From contig NZ_JAGTAS010000033.1 of NCBI RefSeq assembly GCF_025685425.1, positions 1-45,848 of the forward strand: a stretch of DNA of 45,848 bases, read 5' to 3'. This document shows, in pieces, positions 1 through 7,879 of this stretch. The stretch is from Terriglobus albidus. GTDB taxonomy: Bacteria > Acidobacteriota > Terriglobia > Terriglobales > Acidobacteriaceae. The notes below the pieces were generated by a model. The model was not told where the DNA came from and searched no databases. It saw only the letters and a list, made by a program, of their open reading frames with translations. Position 1 is the first letter of the stretch, and every line of letters begins with the position of its first letter. Both the position numbers and the translations under genes were made by a program.

Positions 1-113
1 GTCAAACGGGCATGATGGTGATAGTCCATCTGGCCTCCGAAGATTTTGGATTGCTCTCACAATCAGCTTCTTCGTTCTCGGTCAGATGGACAATAACCTA
101 TTGAAACTTCACA
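1..113 (-). mobile_element. 5' end of an IS481-like insertion sequence (left copy, runs off the window)
   Basis: Positions 1-113 are the reverse complement of 45722-45834 at the other edge of the window. Read on the minus strand the element begins TGTGAAGTTTCAATAGG at 113, and an ATG at 29 opens a frame reading MDYHHHARLT before the window ends. That start resembles the N-terminus of IS481-family transposases (M-x-x-H-x-N/H-A-R-L-T). The TGT terminus also fits that family. Homology between the two copies stops exactly at 113, which defines the IS end. The adjacent host DNA is the remaining half of a GCGGCTTTAGCCGC hairpin. Only the 5' end is present, so completeness and activity cannot be judged. 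Confidence 0.75.
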
Positions 114-256
114 TTTAGCCGCTGAGGTCAAATTTCCGATATCGGCCTCAGCGGCTAAAGCCGCATGTATTTAGTGCCGGGACGGGACGGCTGAAGCCGT
201 CCCCTTAAGCAAGGCATTCGCACCATGCGGTGCGAAACGGTTGCGCGCCGCGCAAC
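114..256. repeat. Hairpin-repeat cluster 1 (family A, partly destroyed by the IS)
   Basis: Beside the IS end lies the right half of an A1 hairpin (TTTAGCCGCTGAGGTC), then an intact inverted A1 (CTCAGCGGCTAAAGCCGC, about 148-165), an A2 hairpin (GGGACGGCTGAAGCCGTCCC, from 184), the fixed linker CTTAAGCAAGGCA, and the third hairpin TTCGCACCATGCGGTGCGAA ending at 235. A further 8-bp stem (GTTGCGCG/CGCGCAAC) spans 240-256. The cluster lies 3' of the Rieske oxidoreductase gene and may help end its transcript, although no U-tract is seen. Confidence 0.85.
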
Positions 257-310
257 GACTCCACCACCCTTCCCGACCTGCTTCCGAACTCGGGGCCGTC
301 TGCATGCTCC

Positions 311-1852
311 TCAGGCGGCGCGCTTGGTATCCTGCTCGGCGCTTTTCAAGGGGGCGATTGCCGGCCCATTCAACACGTGGCCGTCTATTGCGAAGCGGGA
401 TCCGTGGCAGGGGCAGTCCCAGGTCTTCTCCGCAGCGTTCCACGAGACGATGCAGCCCAGATGCGTGCAAACGGCGGAGTAACGATGCAGCCGTCCATCA
501 GGCTCGCGATAGCATGCAATGGGTTTGCCGCCTTCCCGAATGACCGCACCCTCACCAGGCGCGATGGCCTGAGGGGACTCCGCGTCTCCTCTCGATAGCC
601 ATTTGACGTATTGAGCCGCAACATTCAGGTTTTCGCGCGTCCATTCTCCCAAGGCACCGAGAGTCTTGCGGGATGGATCGTACAGTTTTGCCCATGGATT
701 CTCGCGGCCCCGGATGAGGTCATTGATCAGCATCCCTGCAATCGTGCCGTGGGTCATACCCATGCCGCTGTCGCCAGTTGCTATATAGATATTCTGGTCG
801 CCGGGGTTTCGGCCGATGAACGCAAGATAATCGTCGGGTTCCAGTACTTGTCCCGACCAGCGGTATGCGATGTCTTTGATCTGCGTGAAGCGCTCACGTG
901 TCCACTCTTCCAGCGCCCGGAAGTGTGCGTTTGGATTATCTTCTTGCCCCGTTTTGTGGTCTTCGCCACCGACAATGAGAAGCTCCCATCCCGTTTCGCC
1001 GGAGAGACGTTGCGTCCTAAGGTAGTGATAGGGATCGAGAGTATCCCAATACAAGGCGTCCTGAATGCTTCCCTGCGGGACGCGTGCACCTAAAACGTAG
1101 GTTCGATACGCCATCTGCTTCGTGTGAGGCACGAACAGATTATTCACAGGCGAGTTGGTTGTAATGACCACCGACCCGGCTTCGATCGTGTATCCATGTT
1201 CCGTCCGCACCTGCACTGGAAATCCATCGCAGACGTCGACGGCTTTGGTGGAGGTAAACAGTTCACCTCCTCTCCGTTGAATCGCAGCAATTACTCCGCG
1301 GAGATATCTGAGAATGTGGAACTTGCCTTGATTCGGGAAGCGAAGACACGCGCCTGTAGGAAACGGAAGGGGAGCGTGCGGCAGCCGCTCGGGATTCAAG
1401 CCAGCTCGCCATGCAGCCTGAAATTCCTTATCGATGTAGGCATCGTCACCATCGACAGAGTTGAAAAGATAGCCGTCCAGGCGAACAAAGTCGCAGTCGA
1501 TCTGTTCTTCCTGCACAATCCGTTCGATCAGCGCAATTGCAGCCGTGTGGCTTTCCGCGGCGAGTTTCGCGCCCTCAGGTCCGTGCAGGGATTCGAGTTC
1601 CTGATAAGAGTCGTCAATTTCATTCGAGAGGTGTGCGGTCGTTCTGCCGGTCTCCCCACCGCACAGCGGACCATCGTCAATGACGACTACCTTCGCACCT
1701 TCACGCGACAGCAGGTAAGCCGTGGTCAAACCCGCGATCCCGGCCCCGACTACGCAGACATCGGTCACAATACTGTCCTGTAGCGTACCCACAGACGGAA
1801 GTTCGACGCCATCTATCCAGAGAGGTCGAGTTGTACCGGAGTCCAGATCCAC
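311..1852 (-). CDS. FAD-dependent oxidoreductase with C-terminal Rieske [2Fe-2S] domain
   Basis: This encodes about 513 aa. The N-terminal part has a dinucleotide-binding fold (DVCVVGAGIAGLTTAYLL) followed by the GGGETGRTTAH-type segment of DAO/GlpO-like FAD oxidoreductases. The C-terminal about 100 aa form a Rieske domain with CTHLGC and CPCHGS. With the chosen start, C462/H464 and C480/H483 would be the cluster ligands and C467/C482 the usual disulfide pair. The likely role is a soluble flavin oxidoreductase passing electrons through the Rieske centre; the substrate is unknown. The frame stays open to an ATG at 1975, but that extension reads through a CCCATGTCC/GGACATGGG repeat hairpin. I therefore prefer the GTG at 1852, just before the family-like DSGTTRPLWID; no strong Shine-Dalgarno supports either start. 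It appears monocistronic. Confidence 0.85.
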   Translation of the reverse strand: MDLDSGTTRPLWIDGVELPSVGTLQDSIVTDVCVVGAGIAGLTTAYLLSREGAKVVVIDDGPLCGGETGRTTAHLSNEIDDSYQELESLHGPEGAKLAAESHTAAIALIERIVQEEQIDCDFVRLDGYLFNSVDGDDAYIDKEFQAAWRAGLNPERLPHAPLPFPTGACLRFPNQGKFHILRYLRGVIAAIQRRGGELFTSTKAVDVCDGFPVQVRTEHGYTIEAGSVVITTNSPVNNLFVPHTKQMAYRTYVLGARVPQGSIQDALYWDTLDPYHYLRTQRLSGETGWELLIVGGEDHKTGQEDNPNAHFRALEEWTRERFTQIKDIAYRWSGQVLEPDDYLAFIGRNPGDQNIYIATGDSGMGMTHGTIAGMLINDLIRGRENPWAKLYDPSRKTLGALGEWTRENLNVAAQYVKWLSRGDAESPQAIAPGEGAVIREGGKPIACYREPDGRLHRYSAVCTHLGCIVSWNAAEKTWDCPCHGSRFAIDGHVLNGPAIAPLKSAEQDTKRAA

Positions 1853-1950
1853 GATGGATAGGATGGAATTCTGCCTGGAAAAGTGGCCCGGATTGTAAGG
1901 AATGTTGGTGCCGGTGCGATCCGGCGGATGCGATGGAGCCCATGCACCGG

Positions 1951-2205
1951 GTGCCCCATGTCCGCTAGGGGACATGGGTATTCGCGCTATGCGCGAACTG
2001 GGTGGGAGCCGTGGGCTTTTAGCCCACGGTGTATAGGCTCAATAGAAATGGGCTTTAAGCCCTGGGTTCCTCTGTCCATCAAGAAAAGGCCCAGGGAGAA
2101 TTTGTCAACACGCTCTAAGTTTGACCTCAGCGGCTAAAGCCGCCTTCTTTCAGACGTCAATGCGGGACGGCTGAAGCCGTCCCCTTAAGCAGGGCGGACA
2201 GGGCG
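1951..2205. repeat. Hairpin-repeat cluster 2 (families D, C and A)
   Basis: In order: a D-like hairpin CCCATGTCC/GGACATGGG (1955-1978), the TTCGCGCTATGCGCGAA hairpin (about 1981-1997), a C-type hairpin around CCGTGGGC/GCCCACGG (about 2009-2029), a shortened C core (GGGCTTTAAGCCCTGGG and CCCAGGG), then A1 (2123-2143) and A2 with its CTTAAGC linker (2164-2190). It separates the 5' end of the Rieske oxidoreductase gene from the 3' end of the DUF262 gene. Confidence 0.85.
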
Positions 2206-2246
2206 GGCGAAGCTCTCAAATTCCCATTGAGAATGGCTCATTCAAC

Positions 2247-3404
2247 CTATATCTTCGCTTCTTTCAACGCGCGAAGAAGTACTCTTTGACGGGTTTCCCT
2301 TCGCGCCGGGTGGGTTGTTTGCTTGGTAGCTGCAGCTTGGTACTCCGAAACATCTCGTTTCAGCTTTCCTGGTGATTCCTCGCCATCGAGTACTTGGGAC
2401 GCAGCAAATATTCTCTTTCGCAGCTCCTCATCGCTATAGGTATCGAGAAGATCAGTTGATACAAGTGTAGTGATAAGTGTATAGAACTGAGGTTGATCCG
2501 TCGCCAACTTAGTCTCTGCAAGTGCAGGATTGGACCTATATGCCGCCTCTAGGAAACCAAAAGCACGCCGCATGCGGACGAGTTCATACTCTTTGAGTTT
2601 CTTATTCTTATCCTTGGCTGGATTGATGAACGCCTTCAATATCTCGGCGGGTGCACGATGCTGGTAAGTTCTCGCGAATAGAGCTATCTCGGTGAGGCGC
2701 TCCCACATTCGATCCACCTGAGAATTTTTGTCAGGTAGCCGCTTTATGATGTTTAGCCTCTGTAAGACATAAGAGTAGCTATTGGCCCTAGCCCGGTAAT
2801 AAGCAGATCGCTTTTTAAGTTCTTTCACAGCGAATAGACTAAATACCTGTTTGAAAAGAGGATCATTTCCTAACGCCTTAACAACATCAAATCGACTGAC
2901 CTTTACGCCCTGCTGATTGATATCGATGAAGAGATCCACAACTTCATCAAAAGAAGCCTCCTCGTCATCCAGATCAATCTCGATAGTAGGAATGGCGTAT
3001 TCTCTGAAACTCCGAACGAGGCTGTCATCCAATTTCTCAAACGTGACACCTTTGCCGTTCAGGTCAATTTCAAAATTTGCATGCTCGCGGGCCGGCTTTC
3101 CGTAGAAGTAGTGCTCAAGGTTGCTCAGCTTCATTCCCGTTCGCCTATTACCAACGAACAAAATCAAGCTCTCAAGACGCTGCTTTCCGTCGAGGATGTT
3201 GTAGTTGAATTGAGCCCCTGCGTCCTGTTTGTACAAGAACACAGCTGGAATCGGACGTGCCTTCACCATGTTTTCGATGAGCTTGCGGCGTAACGCGATG
3301 GTCCAAACAGAACCACGCTGGAATGGAGGAATCAGATTGATCTTCTTTTCGTTGAAGTAACCGATGATCTGGTCAATCTTCATCTCACGATTCGCGTATT
3401 TCAT
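2247..3404 (-). CDS. DUF262 domain protein (GmrS/ParB-like NTP-binding fold)
   Basis: This encodes about 385 aa. The N-terminal half has DUF262 hallmarks: PPFQRGSVW, then NILDGKQRLESLILF (the DGQQR-type motif), and VDLFIDINQQGVKVSRFDVVKAL. DUF262 proteins include the GmrS half of the type IV enzyme GmrSD and many defence-island proteins, where the domain binds or hydrolyses nucleotides. The C-terminal half is helical and shows no HNH (DUF1524) motif, so this is a stand-alone N-terminal module. The ATG at 3404 has GGAG 5-6 bases upstream; an earlier in-frame ATG at 3497 lacks this. The DNA is visibly richer in A+T than its neighbours and hairpin clusters lie on both sides, suggesting acquisition by transfer. 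No restriction or toxin partner is adjacent, so a defence role is inference. Confidence 0.8.
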   Translation of the reverse strand: MKYANREMKIDQIIGYFNEKKINLIPPFQRGSVWTIALRRKLIENMVKARPIPAVFLYKQDAGAQFNYNILDGKQRLESLILFVGNRRTGMKLSNLEHYFYGKPAREHANFEIDLNGKGVTFEKLDDSLVRSFREYAIPTIEIDLDDEEASFDEVVDLFIDINQQGVKVSRFDVVKALGNDPLFKQVFSLFAVKELKKRSAYYRARANSYSYVLQRLNIIKRLPDKNSQVDRMWERLTEIALFARTYQHRAPAEILKAFINPAKDKNKKLKEYELVRMRRAFGFLEAAYRSNPALAETKLATDQPQFYTLITTLVSTDLLDTYSDEELRKRIFAASQVLDGEESPGKLKRDVSEYQAAATKQTTHPARRETRQRVLLRALKEAKI

Positions 3405-3599
3405 AGTTCTCCGGATTGAGGGTCTGGATGCGGGCTCATCATGCCCCATTTGTGACCAAGATTGATTGGTGAAGTATATTACGCCACCCTGCTTCAACCC
3501 TTTGAGTTACGGCGAAAAATTTGCCGATATTTCGTTGTTGACTTCGCCCGGGACAAATTTCACTTCGTTACTTCGCCCTTAGTGCGTATCGACCCAATT

Positions 3600-3832
3600 C
3601 GCGATAACCCCTGCCCCGGGCGCCCATGTCCCTCGGGGACATGGGCTCGCCTTACCCTTCTCAACCGATGTTAGGGATATAGAAATACGGTCGCGCCAAG
3701 CGCGATACCCCACCCTTCGCGATGAAACCGCGAAGAATGGGGCAACGAGTGTCTACTGCGGCCGGATTCATCGATACGTCCCAGCAAACCTTAAGCACCG
3801 AAATCTCGCCCAGCACGGACGAGATTTCGGTG
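3600..3832. repeat. Cluster of intergenic hairpins (D-like and unclassified)
   Basis: The 451 bp between the DUF262 start and the next stop codon hold no convincing gene. They contain a GCCCATGTCC/GGACATGGGC hairpin (3622-3646), a short TCGCG/CGCGA stem (3691-3705), a 14-bp stem with one mismatch, CCCCACCCTTCGCG/CGCGAAGAATGGGG (3708-3742), and the long terminator-like hairpin listed separately. Confidence 0.6.
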
Positions 3833-3838
3833 GTTTGC
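3784..3838 (-). terminator. Long hairpin just 3' of the secreted propeller gene, probable terminator
   Basis: A perfect 13-bp stem pairs CACCGAAATCTCG (3796-3808) with CGAGATTTCGGTG (3820-3832). A second stem, GCAAACC/GGTTTGC (3784-3790 with 3832-3838, sharing one base), can extend it across a short bulge. It starts 18 bp past the stop codon of the minus-strand gene ending at 3856. No U-tract follows on the minus strand, so it could instead be a stabilising 3' structure. Confidence 0.5.
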
Positions 3839-3855
3839 CCTGCCCCTTCTTCAGA

Positions 3856-6800
3856 CTAAGGCGCGGTGATGGACACGTTATCGAAGGTTGCCGAGCACAA
3901 CTGAGCGTTGTTCCGGCTGCTGACGACCAGTCCGATGTACACGCTGCTCGCCATCGAGATAGTGACCGTGCCCTGCTGGGTCCACGTCACTCCATCCGAG
4001 GAGTAGTACCCGGTGAAGGTGCTGCCGTTGCGGACGACACGAACCCAGTAGGGAGCCACGAGGCCGGCGGTTCTGCTGCCGCTCGTGCTTCCACCGGTGG
4101 ACGTGCGAGTGACCCATGTAACGCCATTCGACGGCGTGACATTGATGTTCGCCATCGCCGAGCCCGTGGCGAGCGTTTCGCGGATCATCACACCTGCCTG
4201 CGCTCCGCTGTTGGTGTTGCTCATGCTGACCACGCGGGCAGTGATGGTGTAGCTGGTGCCCGCTGTCTGATACGCATAGTTGAACTGATCGGCGGTACCG
4301 CTGATGCTGCTGCCGGAACCGTTCACCGTATACGTGCCACCGCTATCGGTGGCGCTACCGGCGAGGCTGACGCTGCCGATGTCCTGATCCGCCCAACCCG
4401 TCGGCAGACCCGTGGCCGCATTGACCACCAGAGTGACTGTTGCCGAGTGCGACAGTGTACCGCTGGCGCCCGTGATCGTGAGTGTGTAGGTTCCCGCCGG
4501 CGTTGTCGACGAAGTCGAGACCGTCAGCGTCGAGCTTCCCGAGCCGTTAATTGACGTCGGGCTGAAGCTGCCGGTGGCTCCGCTAGGCAATCCACTGACG
4601 CTCAGGTTCACCGTGCCAGTAAAGCCGTTCACCGCGGCGATGGTTGTGGTGTAGGTGGTGCTATTACCCTGTGTCACTGTCTGCGAACCCGGCGTATCCG
4701 AGATGCTGAAATCAGGTGGACCCTGCACCACCAGCATCACGGTCGCCGAGTGCGTCAGGGTGCCGCTGGCGCCCGTGATCGTCAAGCTGTAGGTGCCCAC
4801 TGGAGTTGTCGTTGCGGTCGAGACCGTCAGCGTCGCACTGCCAGAGCCGGAGACCGACGCCGGACTGAAGCTGGCGGTAGCTCCGGTGGGCAACCCGCTG
4901 ACGGCCAGGCTCACTGTACCGGTGAAACCGTTCACAGCACTGATCGACGTTGTGTACGTCGTGCCATTGCCCTGCGTCACTGTCTGCGAACTCGGTGTAT
5001 CCGAGATGCTGAAGTCCGCCGGAGCCTGCACGATCAACGTCACTGTCCCGGTGTGCGTCAGGGTGCCGTTAGTGCCCGTAATCGTCAGGGTGTACGTACC
5101 TGCGGGAGTTGTCGTCGCTGTTGTAACGGACAGCGTCGAGCTTCCCGAGCCGGAGACCGACGTGGGGCTAAGACTGGCGGTGGCTCCGGTTGGCAGTCCG
5201 CTCACGCTCAGATTCACCGTATCGGTAAAGCCGTTCAGTGCGTTGACCGTCGTGGTGAAGGTGGTGCTGTTCCCCTGCGTTACGGTCTGCGAACTCGGTG
5301 TATCCGAGATGCTGAAGTCAGGCGTCGGAGTGCCGACAGTCATCCTGTGAATGACGATCGAGTTTTGGTTGTAATTGTCCTTGCTGATCAGGTAGTCGCC
5401 ATTACTCGCCTGGTAAGCCCGAATGCCGTACATGGAATCCACATCGTTGCCCACCGCCACGTTGGAGTTGGCAGTGGTCATCGTGAGGTCGTTGGCGCCG
5501 GTCGTCAGATTATAGGCATCGATATCGGGCACGGTGTGGACATACGAGATGAACAGATAGTTGCCGGCCGCTGCGCGCCCCTTCGGATTCTGCGTCGTCT
5601 TCAGATTGATGACCTGGTTGGGAGTAGTGGTGTTGCCGGCCATCCAACCGTGGTACACCTCGACCCGGCCGCCCAGTGAGGTCCAATCAGTGCCGTTCCC
5701 GTTCATCAGGACCATCGTGTCGGTGGACGGAATGTACTCAATGCCGGCCAGCGGCGCGATCGTCGACGGAGTCGGTGTGGTTGTCGGCGTTCCGTAGATC
5801 GGCTTGCCGTTGGCATCAAAACCCGTCAGCGGGTAATGGGTGATCGCGTTGGTCTTGTCCAGGCCCACCCAGATATCGCCGTTCGTATCGAGACAAAACC
5901 CGTTTCGGACACGGGCCAGGGTATTGAAATAGTTGGTGTAGCCCGCCGGGCTTGTCTGGCCCGGCAGGGTGCCGAAAGGCACCGACGCATACTGGCCGGT
6001 GGGAAAGTAAGAAAAGATGAAGAGATCAGGATTCTGGCCAGTGGACGCGAGGATGCGATGGCCGTTGACGCTGGTCATGATGCCGAAGTCGAATCCCCGG
6101 CTGTTGTTGGTCACGTCCACGCGCGGATCCGTTGGATAGTCGAGCGCATCGACACTGTTGCCAACGTATCCTCCGCCGCCTGTACCTGAGAAAACATCCT
6201 GGCCACCGTATAAGTAGGCGCCGTCGGTACTGGGATCGAACGCGGCATTGCCTTCGAAGTTCAGTGCCTGCAGGGTGTACTGCAGTACTCCGGAGCTGTT
6301 GTAGGCGTGAAGATCGGTCTTGCCGTTGCGCCCCAGATCCCAGGTTCCTCCCCAGGGATTGTTGAGGACGTACAGGTTTCCAGCGCTGTCTTTCCCGATG
6401 CCGACGATGCGTGTGAAACGCTGGCTACCGGTCTGTCCCTTGACTCCGGCGGTGGTGTCCAGATATCCGCCCTGTACACCGAAGGTTCCAACCAGTGTCG
6501 GCGTGCTCGACAGGTTGCCGTAGATCTGAATGTTCATGTTCGGCCCCTGATCGCCGACCATCAACTGGTTATTGGCGCTGTCAAAGTACAACGCTGAAGG
6601 CCGCGCGCTGGAACCCATGCTGATCGTGTTCAACACGGTCCCCGACGAAGAGAATTCCTGGATCGTCCCCTCGTTCATTTGTGCAACCCATACGTTTCCC
6701 GATCCGTCGACCGCAATCGCGCCGGGATCGGTGAGGGTCCAGTCCGATTGCCACACACCGGCCGTCGTATAGCAACGCACCAGGTTGTCTGGATGGTCGC

Positions 6801-7287
6801 TGACATAGACCAACGTGCCCGTGTCGGCGATTCCCGTGATGACGTCCGCGCGTTTCTCGGTCTTATCTGTACTCGCCGCCCATGTCAGGTCACGCACGTG
6901 AGTACTGCGGTTGTAACGGCCAATATAGCCGCTTCCTCCGAGGCTGCTGTTGTATTGCAGCGCAGCGAAGAGATTGGTGCTGTCGCCACTGATCGCCCCA
7001 CCCATCGTTTCGCCATGCGCGCCGATGGTGCCTGTCTTTTGGGCGTTCTGATAGATGTTGATGCTTCCCTGGCTCTCGTCCCACATGGAAGCGGTATAGA
7101 GGACGCCTTCAGGCGCCACCCACATGGACCGCATGGCATTGCCCACATACGTGGGTACAGTCGAATACGTGTTACCTACCCACGTTGTTGTGTAAGTCAC
7201 TTGAGCAGGGCTGATCGTCGCGCTTATCAGCAGCAGGAAAAGACAGGCGATGGCGAACAATGCCGGCCAACCTCGTTTCGGAAGCAT
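3856..7287 (-). CDS. Secreted protein: beta-propeller region, three Ig-like repeats, lectin-like C-terminus
   Basis: This encodes 1143 aa. A signal peptide (MLPKRGW, then a hydrophobic stretch ending ATISPAQ) is followed by about 620 residues resembling an NHL/SMP-30-type propeller (VYVSDHPDNLVRCY, GSGNVWVAQMNEGTIQEFS, DSAGNLYVLNN). Next come three near-identical repeats of about 101 aa starting DFSISDTPSSQTVTQGN (residues about 655-955). The C-terminal domain, about 958-1143 (GLPTGWADQDIG to FDNVSIT), resembles DUF1349/concanavalin-like domains. This architecture suits an extracellular carbohydrate- or surface-binding protein; no catalytic residues can be named. GGAG lies 6-7 bases before the ATG. 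The 5' leader on the minus strand can form a stem (7301-7334). It is monocistronic. Confidence 0.85.
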   Translation of the reverse strand: MLPKRGWPALFAIACLFLLLISATISPAQVTYTTTWVGNTYSTVPTYVGNAMRSMWVAPEGVLYTASMWDESQGSINIYQNAQKTGTIGAHGETMGGAISGDSTNLFAALQYNSSLGGSGYIGRYNRSTHVRDLTWAASTDKTEKRADVITGIADTGTLVYVSDHPDNLVRCYTTAGVWQSDWTLTDPGAIAVDGSGNVWVAQMNEGTIQEFSSSGTVLNTISMGSSARPSALYFDSANNQLMVGDQGPNMNIQIYGNLSSTPTLVGTFGVQGGYLDTTAGVKGQTGSQRFTRIVGIGKDSAGNLYVLNNPWGGTWDLGRNGKTDLHAYNSSGVLQYTLQALNFEGNAAFDPSTDGAYLYGGQDVFSGTGGGGYVGNSVDALDYPTDPRVDVTNNSRGFDFGIMTSVNGHRILASTGQNPDLFIFSYFPTGQYASVPFGTLPGQTSPAGYTNYFNTLARVRNGFCLDTNGDIWVGLDKTNAITHYPLTGFDANGKPIYGTPTTTPTPSTIAPLAGIEYIPSTDTMVLMNGNGTDWTSLGGRVEVYHGWMAGNTTTPNQVINLKTTQNPKGRAAAGNYLFISYVHTVPDIDAYNLTTGANDLTMTTANSNVAVGNDVDSMYGIRAYQASNGDYLISKDNYNQNSIVIHRMTVGTPTPDFSISDTPSSQTVTQGNSTTFTTTVNALNGFTDTVNLSVSGLPTGATASLSPTSVSGSGSSTLSVTTATTTPAGTYTLTITGTNGTLTHTGTVTLIVQAPADFSISDTPSSQTVTQGNGTTYTTSISAVNGFTGTVSLAVSGLPTGATASFSPASVSGSGSATLTVSTATTTPVGTYSLTITGASGTLTHSATVMLVVQGPPDFSISDTPGSQTVTQGNSTTYTTTIAAVNGFTGTVNLSVSGLPSGATGSFSPTSINGSGSSTLTVSTSSTTPAGTYTLTITGASGTLSHSATVTLVVNAATGLPTGWADQDIGSVSLAGSATDSGGTYTVNGSGSSISGTADQFNYAYQTAGTSYTITARVVSMSNTNSGAQAGVMIRETLATGSAMANINVTPSNGVTWVTRTSTGGSTSGSRTAGLVAPYWVRVVRNGSTFTGYYSSDGVTWTQQGTVTISMASSVYIGLVVSSRNNAQLCSATFDNVSITAP
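4425..5330 (-). repeat. Three tandem about 303-bp repeats inside the propeller gene
   Basis: Three consecutive copies of an about 303-bp unit encode the Ig-like domains starting DFSISDTP. Each has the order SQTVTQGN, NGFTGTVNLSVSGLP, ATASFSP, SGSGSSTL, TPAGTYTLTITG. The copies are very similar at protein and DNA level, which implies recent duplication or gene conversion. Confidence 0.85.
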
Positions 7288-7597
7288 AGGGGCTCTCCTA
7301 AGCCTTCGGCACTTTCATTCATGGCCGGAAGGCTTTAGCACGGTGATGTTGTAAATTCCACGAGCCTTCTAATGTGCGCTGTAAAGGCGAGTCAATATGG
7401 AAGCCTTAGCTAACTTCCCGGGTGAAATGCGTTTCATTTTGCGTTGGTTCTTCTTGCCGGAATTTGCTTATTTCATGGAAGGAATTCCCAACAGCAGCGT
7501 GGATCTTCTTGAAGTGCGCGTTCTTCAAGGAGACGCTTCATCAGTCCCGCTACAAGAACGGGGTTTGTTTCGCAGAGTAAAACTCAATGCGGCTGAG
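7288..7597. other. Gap without a convincing gene: leader of the propeller gene
   Basis: This is the 5' region of the minus-strand propeller gene. It contains an 11-of-12 bp inverted repeat AAGCCTTCGGC/GCCGGAAGGCTT (7301-7334) directly upstream of the ribosome-binding site, where it could influence translation. I could not match it to a known riboswitch. A short plus-strand frame from 7397 runs into the hairpin repeats and looks spurious. Confidence 0.4.
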
Positions 7598-7599
7598 AC

Positions 7600-7852
7600 G
7601 GTGGGAGCAGCGGGCTTCAGCCCGCTGATAAAAGCATCAAAAGAAATTGGGCTTTAGCCCTGGGCCTTCTCTATGCGTCAGGAAAAAGGCCCAGGGCTAA
7701 AGCCCATCTCTATATTGAGCCGATAGTCCGCGGGCTGAAGCCCGCGTCTCCCACCCAATTCGAGCTTCGCTCGAAGGTCCGATGTCCCATGAGGGACACC
7801 ACCCCAACGAACTTGTTCGTTGGGGACTCCGGACATGGGACACCCGATGCAT
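7600..7852. repeat. Hairpin-repeat cluster 4 (complete family C element plus nested family D)
   Basis: The best-preserved C element lies at about 7602-7757. It starts GGTGGGAGC and ends CTCCCACC. Inside are an AGCGGGC-TTCA-GCCCGCT hairpin, a central 20-bp inverted repeat (AAGGCCCAGGGCTAAAGCCC and its complement), and a CGCGGGC-TGAA-GCCCGCG hairpin. After it come TTCGAGC/GCTCGAA and a D hairpin CCCCAACGAAC/GTTCGTTGGGG, itself enclosed by TGTCCCATG/CATGGGACA arms. The cluster ends just before the 3' end of the winged-helix regulator gene. Confidence 0.9.
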
Positions 7853-7879
7853 GGGTAATCTCGAACATGTCGCGACAGC

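Noticed and set aside
7301-7340. AAGCCTTCGGC stem in the propeller gene leader as a possible c-di-GMP riboswitch
   Set aside because: The conserved GGGACGCAAAGCC core and the second helix of GEMM riboswitches are not present; only a simple stem is supported.
7397-7657. Plus-strand 86-aa frame with a plausible start
   Set aside because: It ends inside the family C hairpin repeat, lacks a family signature and its C-terminus is translated repeat.
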